Below, in pieces: positions 33,613-40,446 of a stretch of DNA of 40,446 nt. The position numbers were made by a program, and so were the translations under genes. This DNA comes from CAZXNF01 sp050741255. GTDB taxonomy: Bacteria > Pseudomonadota > Gammaproteobacteria > Burkholderiales > SG8-41. How positions within the stretch are numbered: position 1 is the first letter of the stretch; each line of letters opens with the position of its first letter. The stretch covers positions 1 through 40,446 of the forward strand of contig JBOIEQ010000021.1 of the NCBI GenBank assembly GCA_050741255.1, written 5' to 3'. Under the pieces are notes generated by a model. That model searched no databases and was not told the DNA's origin. It was given only the letters and a program-made list of their open reading frames with translations.

Positions 33613-34968
33613 ATGCACCTCCACATCCTCGGCATCTGCGGCACCTTCATGGGCGGGCTCGCCGTCATCGCGCGCGAGCTGGGCCACCGCGTGACCGGCT
33701 GCGATGCGAACGTGTATCCGCCGATGAGCACGCAGCTGGAGGCGCAGGGCATCGCGCTCACCGAAGGCTGGGGCGCCGACCAGGCGGCGCTGAAACCCGA
33801 CGCCTTCGTCATCGGCAACGTGGTCACGCGCGGCAATCCCCTCATGGAGGCCATTCTCGACCAGGGGCTGCCTTACGTGTCGGGTCCGCAATGGCTCGCG
33901 GAGAATGCGCTGGCCGGCAAGCATGTCCTGGCGGTGGCGGGCACGCACGGCAAGACGACCACCAGCGCGATGCTCGCGTGGATCCTGGAAGACGCGGGTC
34001 TCGCCCCCGGTTTCCTGATCGGCGGCGTACCGGAGAATTTCGGCGTGTCGGCGCGTGCGAATGCCTCGCGCCATTTCGTGATCGAAGCCGACGAGTACGA
34101 CACCGCGTTCTTCGACAAACGCTCGAAGTTCGTGCACTACCGCCCGCGCACCGCCATCCTGAACAACCTCGAATACGACCACGCCGACATCTTCCCCGAT
34201 CTGGCGGCGATCGAAACGCAGTTTCACCACCTCGTCAGGACTATCCCCGCGAGCGGGCTGGTCGTCGCCAATGGCCGCGACGCGGCGCTGGCACGCGTGC
34301 TGGCGCGCGGGCTGTGGACGCCGCTGGAGGCGTTCGACGCCGAGACTGGATGGACTGCGCGCGAAACCGCGGCGCATGCCTTCGACGTTTTGCTGAAGGG
34401 AGAGAAGGTTGCCGATGTGGAATGGCCGCTCCTCGGCGCGCACAACCGTGCGAACGCGCTGGCCGCGATCGCCGCCGCGCGGCATGCGGGCGTGCCGCCG
34501 GCGCGCGCGGCGGAAGCTCTGTCCCGCTTCGAGAGCGTGAAGCGGCGGCTGGAGCTGCGTGGCACGGTGAAGGGTGTGGCCGTCTACGACGACTTCGCGC
34601 ATCACCCGACCGCGATCCGCGAGACCATCGCGGCGCTGCGCAGCCTGGTCGGTCGCGACCGCATCCTCGCCGTGCTCGAACCGCGTTCCAACACCATGAA
34701 GCTCGGTGTGATGAAGGACGCGCTGCCCTCGAGCCTTGGCGACGCGCAGCAGGTGTTCTGCTATACCGGCGGCATCGGCTGGGACGCCGGCGGCGCGCTC
34801 GCGTCGCTCGGTAGCCGCGCCGAGACGCACGCGGAGCTCGACGCGCTGGTCGAGGCCGTGGCCCGCGGCGCCCGGCCCGGTGACCACGTGCTGATCATGA
34901 GCAACGGCGGCTTCGGCGGCGTGCATGTCAAACTGATTGAACGGCTGGCGGGAAAGGCGGCGGGCTGA
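33613..34968 (+). CDS. mpl: UDP-N-acetylmuramate:L-alanyl-gamma-D-glutamyl-meso-diaminopimelate ligase
   Basis: A 451-residue Mur-ligase-family enzyme that joins recycled tripeptide to UDP-MurNAc. MHLHILGICGTFMGGLAVIARELGHRVTGCDANVYPPMST is the Mpl N-terminus, GTHGKTTTSAMLAW the ATP loop, and EADEYDTAFFDKRSKFVHYRPRTAILNNLEYDHADIF the central Mur block; DDFAHHPTAIRETI is the C-terminal catalytic segment. ATG 33613 begins the conserved sequence; an in-frame ATG upstream would lie in repeat sequence. Together with an AmpG-like permease at the window start it belongs to murein recycling, though the two genes are far apart. The AAA ATPase gene starts four bases downstream. Confidence 0.96.
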   Translation: MHLHILGICGTFMGGLAVIARELGHRVTGCDANVYPPMSTQLEAQGIALTEGWGADQAALKPDAFVIGNVVTRGNPLMEAILDQGLPYVSGPQWLAENALAGKHVLAVAGTHGKTTTSAMLAWILEDAGLAPGFLIGGVPENFGVSARANASRHFVIEADEYDTAFFDKRSKFVHYRPRTAILNNLEYDHADIFPDLAAIETQFHHLVRTIPASGLVVANGRDAALARVLARGLWTPLEAFDAETGWTARETAAHAFDVLLKGEKVADVEWPLLGAHNRANALAAIAAARHAGVPPARAAEALSRFESVKRRLELRGTVKGVAVYDDFAHHPTAIRETIAALRSLVGRDRILAVLEPRSNTMKLGVMKDALPSSLGDAQQVFCYTGGIGWDAGGALASLGSRAETHAELDALVEAVARGARPGDHVLIMSNGGFGGVHVKLIERLAGKAAG

Positions 34969-34972
34969 CGCG

Positions 34973-36457
34973 ATGTCCGACAATCTCAAGGATTTCACCC
35001 TCATCATCAACTCGCGCTTCCCGATCGTCGAGGTGGAGACGGGCGAGGAGGTGCGCATGATGAAAATGCTCGAACGCGCCGCCAACCTCGGCAACTGGCC
35101 GCTGTTTGTCTGGAGCATTGCCGACGGCGTCCGCCGCGTGCCGCGCACCGATGTCATCCCGCAGACCTACGAGTTCCGCGACGCGCTGCGCCACATCGAC
35201 AAGACGCCGCAGAATGGCGTCTACGTCATGCTCGACGCGCAGCCCTACCTGGAAGATCCGGTGAACGTGCGCCTGATCAAGGAGATCGCGCAGGAGTACT
35301 TCCGCACCGCCCGGACGCTGGTGTTCGTGTCGAGGAGCATGTCGCTGCCGTCCGAGCTGGGCCGCATGAGCGCGCGCTTTTGCCTGCCGCTGCCCGACAC
35401 CGACATGATCCGCGAGATGATCAAGGAGGAGGCGCAGGTCTGGCAGCAGGACAGCGGACAGTCGCTGAAGGGCCAGCAGGATGCGCTGGAACTGCTGGTG
35501 CAGCATCTCGCCGGCATGGCGGAGGACGACGCGCGGCGGCTGATCCGGCACGCCATCCGCGACGACGGCGCGATTACGCTGGACGACATCGGGCGCGTAC
35601 TGAAATTCAAGCGCGAATCGGTGGCCGACACGGGCCTGCTCGATTTCGAGATCGACACCGCGAACTTCGCCGAGGTCGGCGGCCTGGCCAACCTCAAACG
35701 CTGGCTGGAACTGCGCCGCCCCGCCGTGACCGGCGACGCCGAGAAGCTGGGCGTCGAGGCGCCCAAGGGCGTGCTGCTGCTCGGCGTGCAGGGCAGCGGC
35801 AAGAGCCTTGCCGCCAAGGCAATCGCCGGTTCATGGGGGCTGCCGCTGGCAAGGCTCGACTTCGCCGTGCTTTACAACAAGTTTCATGGCGAAACCGAGC
35901 GCAACCTGCGCGAATCGCTCAAGCAGGCGGAGGCGATGGCGCCCTGCGTGCTGTGGATCGACGAGATCGAGAAGGGACTCGCGGGCGATGCCAGCGGCGG
36001 CAGCGACACCGGCACCTCGCGGCGTGTCCTCGGCACCCTGCTGACGTGGATGTCCGAGCGCAAGGCCCGCGTGTTCCTGGTGGCCACCGCCAACGACGTC
36101 TCGCAGTTGCCGCCCGAACTCCTGCGCAAGGGCCGCATGGACGAAATCTTCTTCGTGGACCTTCCGGCGGAGGTTGTGCGTGCGGAGATTTTCCGCATCC
36201 ATCTGAAGAAACGGAAGCTCGACCCGGCGCTGTTCGACGTCGCGCAGCTCGCGCAGGCAGCAGCGGGCTTCGCCGGTGCCGAGATCGAGCAATCCGTGGT
36301 CTCGGCGGTTTACGAGGCGATGGCGGCAAAGCAGCCGATCGCCACCGTCCACATCCTGGCCGAGCTCGCGCGCACCAAGCCCTTGTCGGTGGTGATGGCC
36401 GAAAAGATCGACTGGTTGCGGCAGTGGGCGGCCGAGCGCACGGTCAGGGCCGATTGA
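34973..36457 (+). CDS. Ycf46-like AAA+ ATPase
   Basis: A 494-residue cytoplasmic AAA+ protein. The N-terminal 220 residues (FTLIINSRFPIVEVETGEEVRMMKMLERAA) are the domain seen in Ycf46/CDC48-like bacterial and plastid proteins. The ATPase core has Walker A GVQGSGKS near 271-278, Walker B VLWIDEIEKGL near 326, and the second region of homology LPPELLRKGRMDEIFF. The related cyanobacterial protein affects carbon use. Its role here is unknown. It starts four bases after the mpl stop, so the two are probably one operon. Confidence 0.9.
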   Translation: MSDNLKDFTLIINSRFPIVEVETGEEVRMMKMLERAANLGNWPLFVWSIADGVRRVPRTDVIPQTYEFRDALRHIDKTPQNGVYVMLDAQPYLEDPVNVRLIKEIAQEYFRTARTLVFVSRSMSLPSELGRMSARFCLPLPDTDMIREMIKEEAQVWQQDSGQSLKGQQDALELLVQHLAGMAEDDARRLIRHAIRDDGAITLDDIGRVLKFKRESVADTGLLDFEIDTANFAEVGGLANLKRWLELRRPAVTGDAEKLGVEAPKGVLLLGVQGSGKSLAAKAIAGSWGLPLARLDFAVLYNKFHGETERNLRESLKQAEAMAPCVLWIDEIEKGLAGDASGGSDTGTSRRVLGTLLTWMSERKARVFLVATANDVSQLPPELLRKGRMDEIFFVDLPAEVVRAEIFRIHLKKRKLDPALFDVAQLAQAAAGFAGAEIEQSVVSAVYEAMAAKQPIATVHILAELARTKPLSVVMAEKIDWLRQWAAERTVRAD

Positions 36458-36564
36458 CGCCCTGTCAGCGCGACGCCGACAGACGGCGGCACCTGATCCC
36501 GGTGGAATGCGGGCGCAACCATGACGTTCCGAAGAACGCAGCATTGCCACAGGGGGGATACATC

Positions 36565-36783
36565 ATGTCACCGCAAACCATTGCCGCCATCGTATTGATC
36601 GTCGTGGGTACGCTCGGTCTCGTCTACGACCAGTTCAGCTTCACCAAGGAAACGCACCAGGCCAAGATCGGCCCGATCGAACTCTCGGTGAAGGAGAAGG
36701 AGACCGTGAACGTGCCGAAATGGCTCGGGGGCGGGGCGATCGTGCTCGGTGTCGTGCTGCTGGTGGTGGGCCGCAAGAAGTAG
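36565..36783 (+). CDS. Small two-helix membrane protein (DUF3185-like)
   Basis: A 72-residue protein with an N-terminal hydrophobic helix (TIAAIVLIVVGTLGLVYDQF), a central polar segment (KIGPIELSVKEKETVNVPKW) and a C-terminal helix ending in RKK. This pattern matches the DUF3185 group of small inner-membrane proteins, whose function is unknown. AGGGGGG lies just upstream of the ATG. The 107 bp before it, after the AAA gene, holds no other gene or clear promoter. Confidence 0.78.
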   Translation: MSPQTIAAIVLIVVGTLGLVYDQFSFTKETHQAKIGPIELSVKEKETVNVPKWLGGGAIVLGVVLLVVGRKK

Positions 36784-36793
36784 CCCAGCCCGG

Positions 36794-37150
36794 TCAGGCG
36801 CGGTTTTTCCAGTCGTCCGGCTCGAAGCCGGCGCTCACCGAACCATCGCTCCATTCGACCACCGGCCGGCGGATCACGCTGGCCTGCTCCAGCATCAGCG
36901 TGCGGGCGCTCACCGCATCCTTCACAGCGGCCTGCTGCTTCGGGTCCAGCTTGCGCCAGGTCGTGCCTTTGCGGTTCACCAGGGCTTCCCAGCCCAGCAC
37001 CTTGACCCACGCAGCGAGCCGGTCGGCCGGCACGCCCTGCTTCTTGTAGTCGTGAAAACTGTGTTCACGGCCTGCCTGCGCGAGCCACGCCCGCGCGCGT
37101 TTGACCGTGTCTCAGTTCGGGATGCCGTAAACCGCGATCGTTTTTTTCAT
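36794..37150 (-). CDS. ArsC/YffB-like thioredoxin-fold reductase with in-frame TGA at the catalytic Cys position (selenoprotein candidate)
   Basis: Reading through one TGA gives a 118-residue protein beginning MKKTIAVYGIPN, then TGA (codon 13, 37114-37112), then DTVKRARAWL. In ArsC/Spx/YffB relatives this position is the active-site Cys (YGIxNCDTxKKARxWL). The rest is intact: FHDYKKQGV, LGWEALVNRKGTTWRKLD and SVIRRPVVEW are clear YffB blocks, and total length equals E. coli YffB. GGAG lies eight bases before ATG 37150. It follows the gamma-glutamyltransferase-like gene by 22 bp. Either the TGA encodes selenocysteine, aided by the hairpin at 37066-37109, or this is a recent nonsense mutation or sequencing error. 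An initiator downstream of the TGA would lack the active site. Confidence 0.8.
37066..37109 (-). promoter_or_regulatory. SECIS-like hairpin right after the in-frame TGA
   Basis: Two bases after the TGA, CACGG (37109-37105) can pair with CCGTG (37070-37066). Inside, GCGCG (37098-37094) pairs with CGCGC (37082-37078) and encloses an 11-base loop CGGGCGTGGCT. The loop begins 18 bases after the TGA and its second base is G. Published models of bacterial SECIS elements ask for a loop roughly 16-37 bases from the UGA with a G among its first two bases, which this meets. In GC-rich DNA such a stem can also arise by chance. Confidence 0.4.
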
Positions 37151-37172
37151 GTCGTTTCTCCGGTGATTGGTT

Positions 37173-38771
37173 TCAGTAGCCTGCCGCCGCGCCGTCGCTG
37201 CGCGGGTCGAAGCCGCCTTCCAGCACGCCGTCCGCCGAGCGCTTGATGGCGCCCGCGTGACCCATGGTCTCGTCGAAGGCCCGCAGCACTTCCGTGTCGT
37301 GGCCGCGCTGCATTAGTTCCGCGACCAGTGCCGGGTCGAAGCGCGACTCCAGTTTCAGCGTGTCGCTCGATTGGCCCCAGGTGCGGCCGAGCAGCCAGCG
37401 CGGGGCGCTGATCGCCTGCTGCACGCCTTGTCCGTACACGCCGATGCGGGTGAACACCGCGCACTGCGTCTGCGGCTGGCCATCGCCGCCCATGGTGCCG
37501 TAGGGCATGACCGCGCCGTCCTTGAAGCGGGCCAGCGCGGGATTCAGCGTGTGGAAGGGCTTGCGGCCCGGTTCCAGCGCCTGCAGCGCCCTGGGGTCGA
37601 GCGAAAAACTCGCACCGCGGTTCTGCCAGTTGATGCCGGTCTGCGGCAGCACGAGGCCGCTGCCGAACTCGTGGTAGATGCTCTGGATGAAGCTGACCGC
37701 GCGGCCCGCGCCGTCGATGCAGCCCATCCACACGGTGTCGCCGGGCGCGGCGGCGTTGCCCCACGGCGCGGCCCGCGCGCGGTCCACGTTTTCCGCGAGC
37801 GGCGCGAGCGTGACGTCGGCGACCAGTTGCTGCGGGTGCACCGTCATGTAGCGGGGGTCGGTGACGTGGCGGTCGCGGATCTGGCGGAAGGCCTGCTTGG
37901 TGGCCTCCACGCAGAGGTGCACGTACTCGGCGCTGTCCGCAGGCACGCGACCGAGGTCGAGCCGGTCGAGGATGCCGAGGATCGCGAGCGAGATCACGCC
38001 CTGCGTGGGCGGCGCCATGTTGTAGATCGAACCGAGCGAGTGGTCGAGCCGCACCGGCTGCACTGCCTCTGCCTCGTGCGTCTCGAGATCGGCCAGCGTC
38101 AGCGGAGTGCCGAGCCGCGTGAGGTCATCGGCGATCGAACGCGCGAGCTCGCCGCGGTAGAAGTCATCGAGGCCCCGTTTGGCGAGATGGCGCAGCGTGG
38201 AGGCGATGCGCGGTTGTCGCAGCACGCTGCCGGGCTGAGGCACCGCGCCGCCCACCAGAAAACGTTCGGCGAAGCCGGGCAGGTCCCGCAGTTCGGCGAG
38301 CTTGGCCTGCGTGCTCGCGGTCTGGCTCGCGGTCACCACGATGCCCTGTTCGGCGTAGTGGATCGCGTCCTCGAGCAGGCGCTTGGTAGAGACATGACCG
38401 TCCCAGCGGCCGCGTGCGAGGGTGACCGCCTGCGCCCAGCCGGAAACCGTGCCGGCGACCGTATTCGCGGCGAGCGGCCCGCGGTGCGGGATCGCCTTGA
38501 CGTTGTGCGCGGCATACCACTCGCGCGACGCGATGCGCGCGGCGCGCCCGCAGGCGTCGATGGAGATCGGCTCCTTGCCCGGTTCGTGGATCAGCCAGAA
38601 GCTGTCGCCGCCGATGCCGTTCATGTGTGGATACACGACGGAGATGGTGGCCGCGGCGGCGATCATCGCCTCGAGCGCGTTGCCGCCCTCGCGCAGGATG
38701 GCGAGGCCGGATTCGGCGGCCAGCGCGTGCGGCGCGACGAACATGCCGCGGGTGGCGAAGACGGAATTCAT
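37173..38771 (-). CDS. Gamma-glutamyltransferase-family Ntn hydrolase
   Basis: A 532-residue autoprocessing Ntn-hydrolase precursor. The N-terminus (ATRGMFVAPHALAAESGLAILREGGNALEAMIAAAATISVVYPHMNGIGGDSFWL) and MAPPTQGVISLAILGIL are family blocks. The predicted cleavage point and nucleophile is Thr346 in PGDTVWMGCIDGAGRAVSFIQS. In classical GGT this motif reads TTH; the T-V-W form is found in paralogues such as oxamate hydrolase-like enzymes, so glutathione need not be the substrate. PYGTMGGDGQPQ forms the small-subunit oxyanion region. No signal peptide is evident, suggesting a cytoplasmic role. It is co-directional with the ArsC/YffB-like gene. ATG 38771 starts the family sequence. Confidence 0.9.
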   Translation of the reverse strand: MNSVFATRGMFVAPHALAAESGLAILREGGNALEAMIAAAATISVVYPHMNGIGGDSFWLIHEPGKEPISIDACGRAARIASREWYAAHNVKAIPHRGPLAANTVAGTVSGWAQAVTLARGRWDGHVSTKRLLEDAIHYAEQGIVVTASQTASTQAKLAELRDLPGFAERFLVGGAVPQPGSVLRQPRIASTLRHLAKRGLDDFYRGELARSIADDLTRLGTPLTLADLETHEAEAVQPVRLDHSLGSIYNMAPPTQGVISLAILGILDRLDLGRVPADSAEYVHLCVEATKQAFRQIRDRHVTDPRYMTVHPQQLVADVTLAPLAENVDRARAAPWGNAAAPGDTVWMGCIDGAGRAVSFIQSIYHEFGSGLVLPQTGINWQNRGASFSLDPRALQALEPGRKPFHTLNPALARFKDGAVMPYGTMGGDGQPQTQCAVFTRIGVYGQGVQQAISAPRWLLGRTWGQSSDTLKLESRFDPALVAELMQRGHDTEVLRAFDETMGHAGAIKRSADGVLEGGFDPRSDGAAAGY

Positions 38772-38962
38772 GGGGAGAGGAGGCGTTGCGACGGCTCGAA
38801 GTCTAGCAGCGCGAACCGCGCCCGGGATTGGTGCATGTCCGCGCGTTACGCCCGATGCCGGGGCGCAGCGGTGTTCGGTGGCGCTGAGCTCGATCGATGA
38901 CCCGTCCCAAAAGTGCCGCAAAAACAATGGTTACGTCCGGCGCGGCGATCATCTGCGCGGGA

Positions 38963-38979
38963 TTGGCACAGGCCGTGCT
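38963..38979 (+). promoter_or_regulatory. Sigma-54-type promoter upstream of the periplasmic receptor gene
   Basis: TTGGCACAGGCCGTGCT has TTGGCAC matching the -24 consensus, and GG (38965-38966) and GC (38977-38978) separated by exactly ten bases. It ends 42 bp before the receptor ATG. I found only a GGTGCA half-site upstream (near 38830), so the activator is not identified. The remaining 38772-38960 stretch has no other feature I can support. Confidence 0.72.
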
Positions 38980-39021
38980 GATAGGCGTAGTCTGCAAATT
39001 CAACCGACAGGGGAGGGCAAC

Positions 39022-40200
39022 ATGAACAGGTACTGGAGACTCGGGATCGTCCGCACGCTGGCTGTCGCTGCGCTGGGCTTGAGCGGCGCGGCGCTGGCGC
39101 AGGACACCATCAAGGTCGGCTACGTCGGCGCGCTGTCGGGCGGTTCCGCCAAGTCGGGCGAGGCCATCACGCGCGGGCTGGAAGTCGCCATCGACGACAT
39201 CAACGCCAAGGGCGGCGTGCTCGGCAAGAAGCTGGTGCTGGTCAAACGCGACGACGAATCCAATCCCGCCAAGGGCCAGATCGCCGCGCGCGAGCTGATC
39301 CAGAACGAAAAAGTCGCCGCCCTCTTCGGCGGCATCGACACGCCGGTGGCCATGGGCATCGTGCCGATCGCCAACAAGGAAAAGGTGCCGTACATCGGCA
39401 CCTGGGCGGCCGGCACGCTGATCACGCGCAACGGCGCCACGCCCAACTACGTCTTTCGCGTGTCCGCGGTGGACGTGCTGGTGGACAAGGCGCTCGTCAA
39501 CTACGCCGCCAAGGCCTACGGCGCGAAGAAGCCGGGCATGATGCTGATCAACAATCCGTGGGGCGAGTCCAACGAGAAAGGCCTCGTCGCCGCGCTCGGC
39601 GAGTCCAAGCTCGGCAACGCGGGCATCGAGAAGTTCGAGGAGAAGGACGTCGACATGACGCCGCAGCTCTCCCGCCTCAAGGCCAATGGCGCGGACGCGA
39701 TCTTTCTCGTCGGCAACGCCGGGCCCGGCGCGCAGGTCGTCAAATCGCTGGAGCGGATGAACTGGAACGTGCCGGTGATCTCGCACTGGGGCATTTCCGG
39801 CGGCCGTTTCCCGGAACTCGCCGGCCCGTGGTCGCAGAAGGTCGTGTTCATCCAGACCTACAGCTTCTTCGGCCCGCAAAGCGATGTCGGCAAGCAGAAC
39901 ATCGCCTCGCTCATGAAGAAATACCCGGACATCAAGTCGGTCGGCGACATCGTCCCGCCGGTGGGCTACGCCAATGCCTACGACGCGATGATGCTCACCG
40001 CGATGGCCATGCAGGCCGGCGGCGGCGTCTCGGGCGACCAGATCCGCGAGGGCTTCTACAAGGTCGGCGAATACAAGGGCCTCATCAAGACCTACAAGCA
40101 GCCGTTCAAGCCGGACAACCACGACGCGCTGGGCGAGAACGACTACGTGATGGTCAAGTACGACGGCGACCAGATCGTCCCGGTCACCCTGAAGAAATAG
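39022..40200 (+). CDS. Periplasmic ABC receptor, branched-chain amino acid/amide type
   Basis: A 392-residue secreted type I binding protein of the LivJ-like (HAAT) family. The signal peptide spans about residues 1-26 (cleavage after ALAQ). IKVGYVGALSGGSAKSGEAITRGLEVAIDDINAKGGVLGKKLVLVKRDDESNPAKGQIAARELI and GGIDTPVAMGIVPIANKEKVPYI are typical. Ligands of the family range over branched-chain amino acids, urea and amides. GGGAGG precedes the ATG. No permease or ATPase gene follows before the window ends; a repeat comes next, so it may be an orphan receptor. A sigma-54 element upstream suggests nitrogen control. Confidence 0.92.
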   Translation: MNRYWRLGIVRTLAVAALGLSGAALAQDTIKVGYVGALSGGSAKSGEAITRGLEVAIDDINAKGGVLGKKLVLVKRDDESNPAKGQIAARELIQNEKVAALFGGIDTPVAMGIVPIANKEKVPYIGTWAAGTLITRNGATPNYVFRVSAVDVLVDKALVNYAAKAYGAKKPGMMLINNPWGESNEKGLVAALGESKLGNAGIEKFEEKDVDMTPQLSRLKANGADAIFLVGNAGPGAQVVKSLERMNWNVPVISHWGISGGRFPELAGPWSQKVVFIQTYSFFGPQSDVGKQNIASLMKKYPDIKSVGDIVPPVGYANAYDAMMLTAMAMQAGGGVSGDQIREGFYKVGEYKGLIKTYKQPFKPDNHDALGENDYVMVKYDGDQIVPVTLKK

Positions 40201-40251
40201 TCCGCCGCGCCGGGGGTCCGCCCCGGCAGGAACGACGCCGCGTCCGGGCGA

Positions 40252-40446
40252 GAGCCTGTTATGGACCTAAACGTATGCGGCGAACGGGCAAGCAGGGGTC
40301 CAGTGCTAGGAGCCGGTCGCGCCGCAGGGCCGGACCCTGCAAGCGGGCGGCGACAACGCAATGGGCCCCTGATCGCCCGTTCCCTTCGGGTTGAGCCAGA
40401 AGGGCCCGTCTGCGTCGTTGCTCGTCGTTGCGTAGAGGGGCTACGC
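40252..40446. repeat. Gene-free repeat region, possibly IS-related, running off the window
   Basis: After the receptor stop a hairpin (GCCGGGG / CCCCGGC near 40209-40228, no T-run) is followed by GAGCCTGTTATGG at 40252-40264. This start is shared with an end of the 155-bp element at 31881-32035, and CCCCTGATC inside it is also shared. Short inverted repeats occur, such as GCGTAG-AGGGG-CTACGC at the last bases. No conserved coding sequence was recognised. The other end is not visible. Confidence 0.5.

Noticed and set aside
36794..37033. Treating the open frame after the TGA as a separate 79-residue protein
   Set aside because: It starts in the middle of the ArsC/YffB fold without the active site and without a ribosome site. 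The frame, spacing and homology continue upstream through the TGA.

Overview
The window is about 40 kb of GC-rich, densely packed chromosomal DNA. It looks like a betaproteobacterium, probably of the Burkholderiales or a neighbouring order. The support is gene content and order: metX-metW, a regulatory PTS (EIIA-HPr-EI) beside the proteobacterial-type gshA-gshB, the torF-glnK-amtB cluster divergent from ubiK-comM, a Bug-family periplasmic receptor and a full-length metH. I see no rRNA, tRNA, CRISPR array, phage module or intact transposase.

Layout. (1) 1-3.9 kb: the 3' end of a D-threonine aldolase-like gene, then a minus-strand metX-metW-MFS unit whose genes overlap. A TTGACA/TAAGTT promoter, a SAM-II riboswitch and an intrinsic terminator precede it. 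(2) 3.8-8.8 kb: minus-strand gshA-gshB-EIIA-ptsH-ptsI. (3) 9.0-14.5 kb: plus-strand type III glutamine synthetase-like gene, three split glutamate-synthase-like subunits (glxBCD/mgsABC type), an XRE-cupin regulator and a GNAT acetyltransferase. (4) 14.5-17.7 kb: minus-strand torF-glnK-amtB, with a sigma-54 promoter, NtrC-like sites, an internal terminator and a 33-bp tandem array of terminators at its end. (5) 17.8-24.3 kb: ubiK, comM, a hotdog thioesterase, a Bug receptor, an amidohydrolase, a Bcr/CflA exporter and a ferritin-like/VIT1 membrane protein. (6) 24.3-25.8 kb, minus strand: a cupin-rubredoxin fusion and a MOSC protein. (7) 25.9-31.9 kb: metH under a second promoter/SAM-II/terminator leader, coupled to a PhyH-type oxygenase, then a NYN-LOTUS protein and an EF-hand protein. 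(8) 31.9-40.4 kb: a small inverted-repeat element, a CobW GTPase, a small DMT protein, mpl, a Ycf46-like AAA ATPase, a small membrane protein, an ArsC/YffB-like gene with an in-frame TGA at the catalytic Cys position, a gamma-glutamyltransferase-like gene, a periplasmic amino-acid-type receptor with a sigma-54 promoter, and a repeat running off the window.

Themes. Methionine/SAM: two SAM-II leaders of the same design sit about 22 kb apart on metX-metW and metH, so homoserine acylation and homocysteine methylation probably share one SAM signal. Nitrogen: torF-glnK-amtB has a complete sigma-54/NtrC-type control region, and the terminal receptor gene has a good -24/-12 element. Gamma-glutamyl chemistry: gshA, gshB, the GlnT/Glx module and a GGT-family protein are all present.

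The most unusual observation is the ArsC/YffB-like gene at 36794-37150. Its catalytic cysteine codon is TGA and a SECIS-like hairpin follows, making it a selenoprotein candidate that conventional gene calling would truncate. All assignments were made by reading the sequence. No database search or folding program was run.
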